64,000 bases of DNA from an uncultured Hoeflea sp. (lineage in GTDB: Bacteria; Pseudomonadota; Alphaproteobacteria; Rhizobiales; Rhizobiaceae): positions 806,001 to 870,000 of the forward strand of contig NZ_CANMVK010000002.1 of NCBI RefSeq assembly GCF_947501405.1, given 5' to 3'. A program made the translations under genes and the position numbers. Below, piece by piece: positions 18,188 through 26,407 of the stretch. Below the pieces are notes generated by a model. It was not told where the DNA came from and did not search any database. It was given only the letters and a program-made list of their open reading frames with translations. Positions within the stretch are counted from its first letter, which is position 1, and each line of letters opens with the position of its first letter.

Positions 18188-19273
18188 ATGCAAAGACGGA
18201 AATTCCTGAAAGCCGGCGTTGCCGGAGCAGCCGCCGCAACGCTGGCGACCCCTGCCATCGCGCAGGACAAACGCGAATGGAAGATGGTCACCGCCTGGCC
18301 GAAGAACCTTCCCGGACCGGGCGTCGCCGCCCAGCTTCTGGCCGACCGCATCACCACGCTGTCGGGCGGCCGCATCGAGGTCAAGCTGTTTGCCGCCGGC
18401 GAAATCGTGCCCGGCCGCGGCGTCTTCGACGCGGTCTCCGAAGGCACTGCCGAGCTTTATCATGCGGTGCCCGCCTATTGGGGCTCCAAGTCCAAGGGCA
18501 TCCTGCTGTTCGGCTCCCAGCCCTTCGGCCTGCGCGCCGACGAACAGTTCGGCTGGATGCAGCATGGCGGCGGTCAGGCGCTTTACGACGAGATGTATGG
18601 CCGCTTCGGCATCAAGCCGTTCCTTTGCGGCAATTCGGGTCCGCAATGGGCCGGCTGGTTCCGCACCGAGATCAACTCGGTGGAGGATCTCAAGGGTCTG
18701 AAATTCCGCACCACGGGTCTGGCGTCGGAAATGGCGACCAAGATGGGCATGGCCGCCGAGGCCATGGGCGGACCGCCGATGTTCCAGGCTTTGCAGACCG
18801 GCGCGCTCGACGCCGGCGAATTCATCGGCCCCTGGACCGATTCCGCGCTCGGCTTCTACCAGGTCGCCAAGAACTATTACTGGCCGGGCGTCGGCGAGCC
18901 GTCTTCGGCCGAGGAATGCGGCGTCAACGCCCAGGCCTATGGCGAACTGCCCGAAGATCTGCAGCAGGTGGTCTCGCTGGCTTGCGAAAGCCTCTACAAT
19001 CCGGTCTGGACCGAATACACCACCAAGCACGCCCAGTCACTCAAGACGCTGGTTTCCGAGCATGGCGTCAATGTCCGCAAACTGCCCGATGACGTGATCA
19101 CCGCCATGGGTGCCGCGGCGGCAGAAGTCGTTGACGAACTCCGCCAGAATGACGATGAATTGGTCAAGCGCATCACCGAAAGCTACATCGCCTATCGCGA
19201 TCTGGTCGGTGGTTACATGAGCTATGCCGACAATGGCCAGATGAACGCCCGCGCGGCGGTCATGGGCTACTGA
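18188..19273 (+). CDS. TRAP transporter substrate-binding protein (DctP family, TakP-like)
   Basis: This is a periplasmic binding protein of 361 residues with a twin-arginine signal (MQRRKFLKAG, then a hydrophobic alanine-rich run and a probable cut after PAIAQ). The mature part (WPKNLPGPGVAAQLLADRI, GILLFGSQPFGL, GLKFRTTGLASEM, FIGPWTDSALGFY) resembles the TakP group that binds 2-oxo acids together with a cation. The ATG at 18188 has the ribosome site AGAGGAA. It follows hutU closely, which hints at a hut-related or carboxylate substrate, but the ligand is not known. A hairpin separates it from the permease gene. Confidence 0.85.
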   Translation: MQRRKFLKAGVAGAAAATLATPAIAQDKREWKMVTAWPKNLPGPGVAAQLLADRITTLSGGRIEVKLFAAGEIVPGRGVFDAVSEGTAELYHAVPAYWGSKSKGILLFGSQPFGLRADEQFGWMQHGGGQALYDEMYGRFGIKPFLCGNSGPQWAGWFRTEINSVEDLKGLKFRTTGLASEMATKMGMAAEAMGGPPMFQALQTGALDAGEFIGPWTDSALGFYQVAKNYYWPGVGEPSSAEECGVNAQAYGELPEDLQQVVSLACESLYNPVWTEYTTKHAQSLKTLVSEHGVNVRKLPDDVITAMGAAAAEVVDELRQNDDELVKRITESYIAYRDLVGGYMSYADNGQMNARAAVMGY

Positions 19274-19297
19274 GCAGCACAGGCTTTTGATTTCGGC

Positions 19298-19329
19298 GCC
19301 GGCGCGGACCCTGGCGGGATCGCGCCGGC
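19298..19329 (+). promoter_or_regulatory. GC hairpin after TRAP binding-protein gene
   Basis: GCCGGCGCG (19298-19306) pairs perfectly with CGCGCCGGC (19321-19329) across a 14-base loop. It lies 25 bases after the binding-protein stop and 30 before the small permease start, without a following T-run. Confidence 0.6.
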
Positions 19330-19358
19330 ACCATACACATCTGGGGAAATGCGATTTG

Positions 19359-19916
19359 ATGCAGCGCCTGGCTGATTTTCTCGACGGCGTCAGCCGGGTG
19401 ACGGCCGGCATGGTCCGCTGGCTGGCGCTCGTCATGGTGCTGGTGCAATTCGCCATCGTGGTCGGCCGTTACGTCTTCGGCGTCAATTCCATCGCCGCCC
19501 AGGAAAGCGTGCTTTACATGCATTCGACGCTGTTCATGCTCGGCGCCGGCTACACGCTGCTGGTCGACAAGCATGTCCGCGTCGACGTGTTTTACGCCAA
19601 GGCGGCCGTGAAAACCCGCCGCAACATCGATATCTTCGGCCACCTGCTGCTGCTGATCCCCTCAATGCTGGTGCTGCTCTACTGGTCCTGGCCGTCGGTC
19701 AGGAATTCCTGGAAGATACTCGAAGGCCCGATCTCGGTCGGCGGCATCGAGGCGGTGTTTTTGATGAAATCCCTGATCCCGGCCTTTTGCATTCTGCTCA
19801 TCCTGCAGTCGCTGTCGCTGCTGATCCGGCTGATGCTACCCGCGCCACCTGATGATTCCGCGACCGCATCCGGGCCTACCGGTTCAAGTTCGGCCGCATC
19901 CGGGGCGCAGCCATGA
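19359..19916 (+). CDS. TRAP transporter small permease (DctQ family)
   Basis: This small inner-membrane subunit has 185 residues and four hydrophobic segments (WLALVMVLVQFAIVVGRYVF; a second near LYMHSTLFMLGAGYTLLV; LLLLIPSMLVLLYW; LMKSLIPAFCILLILQ). The ATG at 19359 after GGGGA is used; an upstream in-frame start would add a polar, unlikely leader. The C terminus is a Ser/Ala/Thr-rich tail. It works with the large subunit whose gene overlaps its stop by four bases. Confidence 0.85.
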   Translation: MQRLADFLDGVSRVTAGMVRWLALVMVLVQFAIVVGRYVFGVNSIAAQESVLYMHSTLFMLGAGYTLLVDKHVRVDVFYAKAAVKTRRNIDIFGHLLLLIPSMLVLLYWSWPSVRNSWKILEGPISVGGIEAVFLMKSLIPAFCILLILQSLSLLIRLMLPAPPDDSATASGPTGSSSAASGAQP

Positions 19917-21463
19917 GCCAGTATCTCGACCTGTTCATGTTTCTGGGTCTGATCGGCGCGATTCTTCTGGGCTTTCCGGTGGCCTTTTCGATCGCTGGCG
20001 TCGCCATTGTCTTCGCATACCTCGGCTGGGTGCTGGGCGTCATGGACATCTCGCTGATGGGGGCGACCGGCCAGCGGGTGTTCGGGCTGTTGTCCAACCA
20101 GGTGCTGATCGCCATTCCGCTGTTCGTGCTGATGGGTGCAGTGCTGGAAAAAAGCCGCATCGCCGAAGAGCTGCTCGACACCATGGGCCGGCTGTTCGGG
20201 CAATTGCGCGGCGGCTTGGGCATTTCGGTGGTGCTGGTCGGCGCGTTGCTCGCCGCCTCCACGGGCATCGTCGGCGCCACGGTGGTTGCGATGGGGCTGA
20301 TCGCGCTGCCCACGATGCTGCGCTCAGGCTACGATCCGCGTGTGGCTTCCGGCATTGTCTGCACCGCCGGCACGCTGGGGCAGATCATCCCGCCCTCGAC
20401 GTTGTTGATCATTCTCGCCGACGTGATGTCCAATGCCTACCAACAGGCGCAATACGAGCAGGGGAAATTCGCGGTCGAGGCGCTGTCGGTGGGTCAGTTT
20501 TTCGCAGCCGCCATCGTGCCGGGGATGATCCTGGTGCTGCTCTATCTGATCTACATCCTGCTGTGCGGCGTGATCCGGCCTGAGGACATGCCGCCCGCCG
20601 ATCTTGACCTGCCCAAGCCCGGACGCGGCGAGGTGCTTGCGGCAATCGTGCCGCCGGTGCTGCTGATTGTTGCCGTGCTCGGCGCCATTCTGGGCGGCGT
20701 CGCAACTCCCACTGAAGCCGCCTCTGTGGGTGCCATTGGCGCGGTGCTGATGGCCGGCCGCCGCATTGGCTTGAACCCGAAGATCATCCTGTCCGGCGTG
20801 GCGGCGCTGATCGCGCTGGGGATCTTTGCTGGCCTGTTTCCGGTGCGGCTGCAGCGCAGCGATCTGGGCGCGGGCGCCATTGCCGCCGGCGGTGTCTACG
20901 TGCTCCTGGCGATCATCGGCGGCGTTGCCATTCTCGCGGCGTTGCGCGCCATGTTCCGCGAAAAAGTCATCCATCAGGCGGTCGATTCGACGCTGACCAT
21001 GACCGCCATGATCTTCGCCACCATCCTGGCCGCCGGCATGTTCTCGCTGGTGTTCATCGGTCTGGGCGGCGAGGAGCGTGTCGCCGAAATCCTCACCGAA
21101 ATGCCGGGCGGCCCCACCGGCGCGCTTCTGTTTTGCATGGCGCTGGTGTTCGTGCTCGGCTTCTTTCTCGATTTCGTCGAGATCTCGGTGATCGTGCTGC
21201 CGCTGATCGCGCCGACGCTCATTCTGATGGGCCACGACCCGATCTGGCTCGGTGTGCTGCTGGCGATCAACCTGCAGACCAGCTTTCTGACCCCGCCCTT
21301 CGGCTTTTCGCTGTTTTACCTGCGCGGCGCCGCCCCGCCGGAAGTCAGCACCTCGCAGATCTACGCCGGCGTCATCCCCTTCATCGGCCTCCAGATCCTC
21401 GGCATGACGCTCGTCTTCTTCTGGCCCGCCGTCTCCACCTGGCTGCCCAGGGCGTTGTTTTGA
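19913..21463 (+). CDS. TRAP transporter large permease (DctM family)
   Basis: This membrane protein of 516 residues forms the ion-driven channel of the importer. It has the conserved GLLSNQVLIAIPLFVLMG start, GQIIPPSTLLIILAD and LQTSFLTPPFGFSLFYLRG. It is about 80-90 residues longer than a typical DctM because of an inserted stretch around residues 280-345, as in the long DctM subunits of the TakP/mannitol group. It ends four bases before the convergent Mrr gene. Confidence 0.88.
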   Translation: MSQYLDLFMFLGLIGAILLGFPVAFSIAGVAIVFAYLGWVLGVMDISLMGATGQRVFGLLSNQVLIAIPLFVLMGAVLEKSRIAEELLDTMGRLFGQLRGGLGISVVLVGALLAASTGIVGATVVAMGLIALPTMLRSGYDPRVASGIVCTAGTLGQIIPPSTLLIILADVMSNAYQQAQYEQGKFAVEALSVGQFFAAAIVPGMILVLLYLIYILLCGVIRPEDMPPADLDLPKPGRGEVLAAIVPPVLLIVAVLGAILGGVATPTEAASVGAIGAVLMAGRRIGLNPKIILSGVAALIALGIFAGLFPVRLQRSDLGAGAIAAGGVYVLLAIIGGVAILAALRAMFREKVIHQAVDSTLTMTAMIFATILAAGMFSLVFIGLGGEERVAEILTEMPGGPTGALLFCMALVFVLGFFLDFVEISVIVLPLIAPTLILMGHDPIWLGVLLAINLQTSFLTPPFGFSLFYLRGAAPPEVSTSQIYAGVIPFIGLQILGMTLVFFWPAVSTWLPRALF

Positions 21464-21467
21464 ATAC

Positions 21468-22379
21468 CTAAATCGAGGCGAACCAATCGCCGTTGATCTC
21501 GACCTGTTCGATCATAGCGGTTGCGACCCCAAGATTGTATTGCTTGAGCAACTCGCAAAGACGGTCGCCGTCAATCAGATCAATGGCGATAGCACCATCG
21601 CGGGTCGCCTCTTCCGAAGCCTGACTGGTAAACGTACCTGTGGTGATGAACAGACCCTTGTCGGCCCGGCCTTGAAGCGCGCCGCGAAAATCGCGGATTT
21701 CCTTCGAGCCGACGCTGCCTTTCCAGCGCTTGCACTGAAAATAGATCTGGAACGAAACCAGATTGACGCGTAGCACGCCCACCCCGTCAATCCCGCCATC
21801 GCCTGTTTGGCCGCGCACTTCGACTTTGACAAATCCCGCTTCGCGTAGAAGTCGCTGAGACAAGCGCTCGAAAGCTGACGGGTCGATGTCCCGAAGTGTC
21901 GCCAAAAGTATGGCCTTCCAGTCAGTCAAGGTATCATCCGTTACTTCCGATTGCTCCCGTTCGACCGGAATGGTCTCGTCTGCCGTTTCGGCACTCTTTG
22001 CCTTAAGGCGCTTTTGACGTGCCCGGATACGCTCTTCCTCATTTACTTGGGCGTGAATGTCAGCCGTTTGGTCGCGCGATGTGATTTTCTCACCCAGATC
22101 GGTCAGCGCCCAAATGCCGCGTGCGGAATTTTCCAAGGCACCGCCCCGGCGAAGAAACGTCCGTGCCCAGGCGAGATAGTAGCGAACCCTTGGCCGGGAG
22201 TCGTTCGGCATGGTCAACGCCTGCTCTTCCTCAGTCACCCCTTCACGCTCGATGATCGCTTCATCGAGCTCATGGATCGAAGCGGAGCCGCCGAGTGCTT
22301 TCAGCGCCTCTACTGTCGCCAACATCAATTGCGGCAGATCGGGAAGGCTTGTTTCCTCGATGACGAATGTCCGGGTCAA
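21468..22379 (-). CDS. mrr: Mrr-family type IV restriction endonuclease
   Basis: The enzyme has 303 residues. An N-terminal winged-helix Mrr_N domain (about 12-105; VRYYLAWARTFLRRGGALE) is followed by a charged linker and a C-terminal PD-(D/E)xK nuclease with GDGGIDG (Asp198) and FQCKRW (Gln215, Lys217). Mrr proteins cut DNA with foreign methylation. The start chosen is a TTG at 22379 behind a strong TTGGAGG; no ATG fits, and another TTG at 22433 lacks a ribosome site. The length then equals E. coli Mrr. It is divergent from the large restriction-modification gene with 154 bases between them. Confidence 0.85.
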   Translation of the reverse strand: MTRTFVIEETSLPDLPQLMLATVEALKALGGSASIHELDEAIIEREGVTEEEQALTMPNDSRPRVRYYLAWARTFLRRGGALENSARGIWALTDLGEKITSRDQTADIHAQVNEEERIRARQKRLKAKSAETADETIPVEREQSEVTDDTLTDWKAILLATLRDIDPSAFERLSQRLLREAGFVKVEVRGQTGDGGIDGVGVLRVNLVSFQIYFQCKRWKGSVGSKEIRDFRGALQGRADKGLFITTGTFTSQASEEATRDGAIAIDLIDGDRLCELLKQYNLGVATAMIEQVEINGDWFASI

Positions 22380-22497
22380 ATGTTTGCCTCCAATACAACT
22401 TTTGTGGCGCTTAAGCAGGGCGAGCGTAGACAATGATTACCGTCCTGTCACCGGTTGTCGGCCGCCTCATTTGCACGCACAAAGCACGGCCCGGCTT

Positions 22498-22519
22498 ATG
22501 GACTTGCGCCCAAGTCCAT
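22498..22519. promoter_or_regulatory. Palindrome upstream of the restriction-modification gene
   Basis: ATGGACTT (22498-22505) and AAGTCCAT (22512-22519) form a perfect 8-bp inverted repeat around GCGCCC, ending 14 bases before the ATG of the restriction-modification gene. It may be an operator or a leader hairpin that limits expression. The half-sites GACT/AGTC recall C-protein boxes of other restriction systems, but no C-protein gene is present. Confidence 0.5.
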
Positions 22520-22533
22520 ACTATCGCTGAGGC

Positions 22534-25500
22534 ATGAGTGATGCCCCGCCAATCCAAGCCGAGAAACTCGAAAGCCTGATCGCCGATGTGATGGCCTCGG
22601 GTGGGGCGGAGATGGCCAACGCGCAGCCGTTTGTCATGCGGCTGACCGAGGCGCTGGGCTTGCCGCAGCCGGATTTTGCCAGGGAAGAGAACCGTTTCAA
22701 CGATTATGTGTTCGAGCGCGCGGTGGCGTTCAAACATCCCGACGGCTCATCAACCACGGGCCGCATCGACTGTTACAAGCGCGATTGTTTCATTCTGGAA
22801 GCCAAACAATCGGCCAAGCGCAAAAAGGCCGATCCCGCGCAGACCGAACTGTTACCCGCCGATGCGGCGACCCGCAAGCCGGGCCATGCCAAGCAGGGCA
22901 CGCGGGCCTGGGACAAGGTGATGGCGGCGGCGCGCAAGCAGGCGGAGGATTACGCCCGCGCGCTACCGGTCGATCATGGCTATCCGCCCTTTTTGATGAT
23001 CGTCGATGTTGGCAACGTCATCGAGATCTACGCGGACTTCTCCGGCCAGGGGAAAAACTATGCCCAGTTCCCCGACCGCCAGTCCTATCGGCTCAGTATG
23101 GAGGATCTGCGTGAGCCGGAGATACAGGCCTGGCTCCGTGCAATCTGGAGCGATCCGTTGTCGCTCGATCCTGCCAAGAAATCGGCGGAGGTCACCCGCG
23201 ACATCGCCGAGCGGCTGGCCAAGATTGCCAGACGGTTGGAAGGCAAGCACGACGCCAAGGATGTCGCCGAATTCCTGATGCGCTGCCTTTTCACCATGTT
23301 TGCCGAGGATGTCGGGCTGTTGCCTGAGAAGAGCTTCGAAAAGCTGCTCTTCGACCTTAAGGACCGACCCGACCAGTTTGTCCCGGCCATGGAGTATCTG
23401 TGGAAGGTGATGAACGAGGGCGGTTACGAGCCTCGGATGATGGCGCCGCTCAAGAAATTCAACGGCGGTCTGTTCGCTCAGTCCCGCGCATTGCCGCTCG
23501 ATGCCGATGGCATTTCCGAACTCTACATTGCCTCGAAGCGCGACTGGCGCGATGTCGAGCCGGCCATCTTCGGCACGCTGCTCGAACGCGCGCTCGATCC
23601 CCGCGAGCGTTCCAAGCTTGGCGCACACTATACCCCGCGCGCCTATGTCGAGCGGCTGGTGATCCCCACCATCATCGAGCCGCTGAGGGCCGATTGGGAA
23701 GTGGCGCAATCTGCGACGCAGGATCTCCTGTCCAAGGGCGATGAACGCGGCGCGCTGCGAACGATCCAAGCCTTTCATCGCCAGATTTGTACAACGCGGG
23801 TTCTCGATCCCGCCTGTGGAACGGGCAATTTCCTCTATGTCTCGCTCGAACTGATGAAGCGGCTTGAAGGGGAAGTCCTTCAGATGATCGCGGAACTCGG
23901 CGGACAGCCGAGCCGCTATGTCGATCACCCGGAGGAAGCCGGAATTGGCGCCATCGGTCAACGGCTCGCCCGAACCGGTGGCCGGTTCACCGTGGACCCG
24001 CATCAATTCTATGGCCTGGAACTCAACCCCCGCGCCGTGCCCATCGCCGATCTGGTGCTCTGGATCGGCTACATCAAGAATCAGGTCAAGACATCCGGCG
24101 TGGATTCCATCCAGGCCCCGGTGCTTGATGCCTATGGCACGATCAGGCATCAGGACGCAATCCTCGCCTATGACAGCCAGGAGCTGCTGCGCGACGAACA
24201 CGGCAGGCCGATGAGCCGCTGGGACGGGGTGACCAAAAAGCTGCACCCGATCACTGGCGAGGAAATTCCCGATCCTGATGCGAAGATCGAACTCTATACC
24301 TACGCCAACCCGCGCCCCGCGGCCTGGCCGGAGGTAGAGTTCATCGTCGGCAACCCGCCGTTTATCGGCAACAAGCGAATGCGCTCTGAATTGGGCGATG
24401 GATACGCCGAGGCAGTTTGGAAAGCCCGGCCGAAAATGCCCGGCGGTGCGGATTTCGTCATGCATTTCTGGGATGAGGCGGCGGAGCGCTTGTCCCGTAA
24501 GGGCACGGCCAAACAACCCAACCCGCTGCGCCGCTTCGGCTTCATCACCACCAATTCCATCACCCAGACCTTCTCGCGCCGGGTGATCGAAAAACACCTG
24601 GCTTCCAAGGAACCCGTCAGCCTGCTGTTCGCGATATCCGATCACCCGTGGATGAAGGCCAGCGACAAGGCCGCCGTGCGCATCGCCATGACGGTGGCGG
24701 CCAAGGGCGCGCGCGAAGGGGTGCTGGCAACGGTGCGGCGCGAAGCCGGCCTCAACACCGACGCGCCGCAGGTGGAACTCGACAAACGTGCGGGCAAGAT
24801 CACGGCGAAATTGACTTTAGGCACTGACCTGTCATTGGCGAAGCCACTGGTTGGAAACGAGAGTATCTCTGGCGATGGTGTAACGGCGGTTGGTAAAGGC
24901 TTCGAGTTAACCCCGCTAGAAGCTCGAAATCGAAGGATGGAAATTAACAATGGAATTTTAAGGCCTTATAAGAATGGCCGAGACCTCAACGGTCGTGATC
25001 GGGATATACTAGCAATTGATGCGACTGGGTATGAAAAGCTCGATTTACAAGAGCATTACCCTTCAGAGTACCAGTGGCTATATGATCATGTAAGGCCTCA
25101 ACGGGAATCGAATCCGATTGAACATCGGCGTGAAAAATGGTGGTTATTTGGAGCGAATGCCACAAGTTTAAGGGAAGCACTTGTCGGTATAGAACGGTAT
25201 TTGGTCACGGCAGACACATCTAAGCACCGGGTCTTCCAGTTCCTTGACATTAACACCGTTTGCAATGATACCATCGTTGCGGTCGCGGTTAGCGATTATT
25301 CATTGGCGGCCGTTGTCGCATCGCGAATTCATGTAAACTGGTCGATTTCTTCTGGTGGTTGGCTTGGTGTCGGCAACGATCCACGCTACAATAAGACCAG
25401 AACCTTCGATCCCTTCCCATTTCCGCCCTGCGTCACCGACGAGTCCAACCCTGCACTCAGGGACAGGCTGGCGGAGCTGGGCGAGCGGCTCGATGGCTTC

Positions 25501-26403
25501 CGCAAACAGCGCCTCGCCGAGCACGAGTTCCTGACCATGACCGGCATGTACAATGTGCTTGAGCGGATCAGGGAACTTGAGTGGATGGGGCGCGAGGCGG
25601 GCGCCGGGACGTCAATCTCCCCCCTTGCGGGGGAGATGCCCGACAGGGCAGAGGGGGGTGTCGATCCGGGTTCCGTGTTTGGGGCGTCACCCCCCTCTGT
25701 CGCTTCGCGACATCTCCCCCGCAAGGGGGGAGATCAGGGACGAGCCGCGGGTCTCGACCCGTCCTTCGGACCCCGCCGCAAGGGGGGAGATCAACGGCCC
25801 CCCGTCCCGCCCTTGACCGAGGCCGAGCGCGATATCCATGAGGCGGGGCTGATCTCGGTGTTGAAAGACATTCATGACGAGATCGACCGCGCCGTCTTCG
25901 AGGCCTATGGCTGGTCCGATCTCGGCGAACGGCTGATCGGCCGTCCCGGCGCCACCATGCCGAGCCCGCACAAGAGCGCCGACCAGGAATTGGCCGAGGA
26001 AGAGTTGCTCACCCGGCTGGTGGCGCTCAATGTCGAGCGTCAGGCCGAGGAGGCGCGGGGCCAGGTGCGCTGGCTCCGGCCCGATTACCAGATCCCCAAA
26101 CTCGGCCACAAGGTCGCCCGCCCCGATGAGATGCGCCAGGACGAGGCCGAACTGATCATTGTGCCCGCAAGCGACAAGCCGAAATGGCCCAAGGACGCCT
26201 TCGAGCAGGTCCGTCTGGTCAAGGACGTGCTCTCAATGGCGCCTGCGCCGGCGCGGCCCGATGAGATCGAGGCGGCCTTTGACGGCCGCTCCTCGGCCAA
26301 ACGCAAGGCCCGCGTCGACGAGGTGTTGCGGCTGTTGACGGAGACCGGCGGCGCGCGCGCCGCGGGATCGGACCCCGAACCCCGCTATTTCGTCGCCCGC
26401 TGA
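22534..26403 (+). CDS. MmeI-like single-chain restriction-modification enzyme (type IIG/IIL)
   Basis: The 1289-residue protein appears to combine nuclease and adenine methyltransferase. A PD-(D/E)xK nuclease motif with spacing Asp79-X9-Glu89-Ala-Lys91 (RIDCYKRDCFILEAK) is at the N terminus. SAM motif I, LDPACGTGNF, is at 424-433 and the adenine-methylase motif NPPF at 607-610 (GNPPFIG), as in MmeI-like enzymes. The C-terminal half should hold target recognition. Two oddities: bases about 24810-25400 are clearly AT-richer than the rest, and residues 1028-1067 are encoded by an inserted palindromic repeat kept in frame. It is longer than MmeI itself. PglX or DrmMI is less likely because no BREX or DISARM partner genes are present. 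Confidence 0.8.
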   Translation: MSDAPPIQAEKLESLIADVMASGGAEMANAQPFVMRLTEALGLPQPDFAREENRFNDYVFERAVAFKHPDGSSTTGRIDCYKRDCFILEAKQSAKRKKADPAQTELLPADAATRKPGHAKQGTRAWDKVMAAARKQAEDYARALPVDHGYPPFLMIVDVGNVIEIYADFSGQGKNYAQFPDRQSYRLSMEDLREPEIQAWLRAIWSDPLSLDPAKKSAEVTRDIAERLAKIARRLEGKHDAKDVAEFLMRCLFTMFAEDVGLLPEKSFEKLLFDLKDRPDQFVPAMEYLWKVMNEGGYEPRMMAPLKKFNGGLFAQSRALPLDADGISELYIASKRDWRDVEPAIFGTLLERALDPRERSKLGAHYTPRAYVERLVIPTIIEPLRADWEVAQSATQDLLSKGDERGALRTIQAFHRQICTTRVLDPACGTGNFLYVSLELMKRLEGEVLQMIAELGGQPSRYVDHPEEAGIGAIGQRLARTGGRFTVDPHQFYGLELNPRAVPIADLVLWIGYIKNQVKTSGVDSIQAPVLDAYGTIRHQDAILAYDSQELLRDEHGRPMSRWDGVTKKLHPITGEEIPDPDAKIELYTYANPRPAAWPEVEFIVGNPPFIGNKRMRSELGDGYAEAVWKARPKMPGGADFVMHFWDEAAERLSRKGTAKQPNPLRRFGFITTNSITQTFSRRVIEKHLASKEPVSLLFAISDHPWMKASDKAAVRIAMTVAAKGAREGVLATVRREAGLNTDAPQVELDKRAGKITAKLTLGTDLSLAKPLVGNESISGDGVTAVGKGFELTPLEARNRRMEINNGILRPYKNGRDLNGRDRDILAIDATGYEKLDLQEHYPSEYQWLYDHVRPQRESNPIEHRREKWWLFGANATSLREALVGIERYLVTADTSKHRVFQFLDINTVCNDTIVAVAVSDYSLAAVVASRIHVNWSISSGGWLGVGNDPRYNKTRTFDPFPFPPCVTDESNPALRDRLAELGERLDGFRKQRLAEHEFLTMTGMYNVLERIRELEWMGREAGAGTSISPLAGEMPDRAEGGVDPGSVFGASPPSVASRHLPRKGGDQGRAAGLDPSFGPRRKGGDQRPPVPPLTEAERDIHEAGLISVLKDIHDEIDRAVFEAYGWSDLGERLIGRPGATMPSPHKSADQELAEEELLTRLVALNVERQAEEARGQVRWLRPDYQIPKLGHKVARPDEMRQDEAELIIVPASDKPKWPKDAFEQVRLVKDVLSMAPAPARPDEIEAAFDGRSSAKRKARVDEVLRLLTETGGARAAGSDPEPRYFVAR
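25615..25734. repeat. Palindromic repeat element inserted in frame in the restriction-modification gene
   Basis: Arms 25615-25660 and 25689-25734 are near-perfect inverted copies: 24 identical bases starting ATCTCCCCCCTTGCGG, then short arm-specific mini-hairpins (CCCGACAGGG and TCGCGAAGCGA), then CAGAGGGGGGTG. The unit is exactly 120 bases or 40 codons and has no stop in the used frame (ISPLAGEMPDRAEGG; SPPSVASRHLPRKGG). The same kind of sequence is common between genes in Rhizobiales. An 18-base piece of the right end (25719-25736) recurs at 25776-25793, 57 bases downstream, so a second partial copy follows. Confidence 0.85.
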
Positions 26404-26407
26404 TCTC

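Noticed and set aside
22963-24645. 560-codon open frame on the minus strand
   Set aside because: It lies entirely antisense to the restriction-modification gene, which has clear nuclease and methylase motifs. GC-rich codon use opens the opposite frame; no protein family is recognisable in it.
25615-25734. Frameshifted or split gene at the palindromic repeat
   Set aside because: The inserted length is exactly 120 bases, the frame is unbroken on both sides, and conserved-looking protein continues after it to the stop at 26403.
22534-26403. BREX PglX or DISARM DrmMI methyltransferase
   Set aside because: Size would fit, but none of the partner genes (pglZ, brxC, drmA, drmB, drmD) is present, and an N-terminal D-X9-ExK nuclease motif favours an MmeI-like restriction enzyme.
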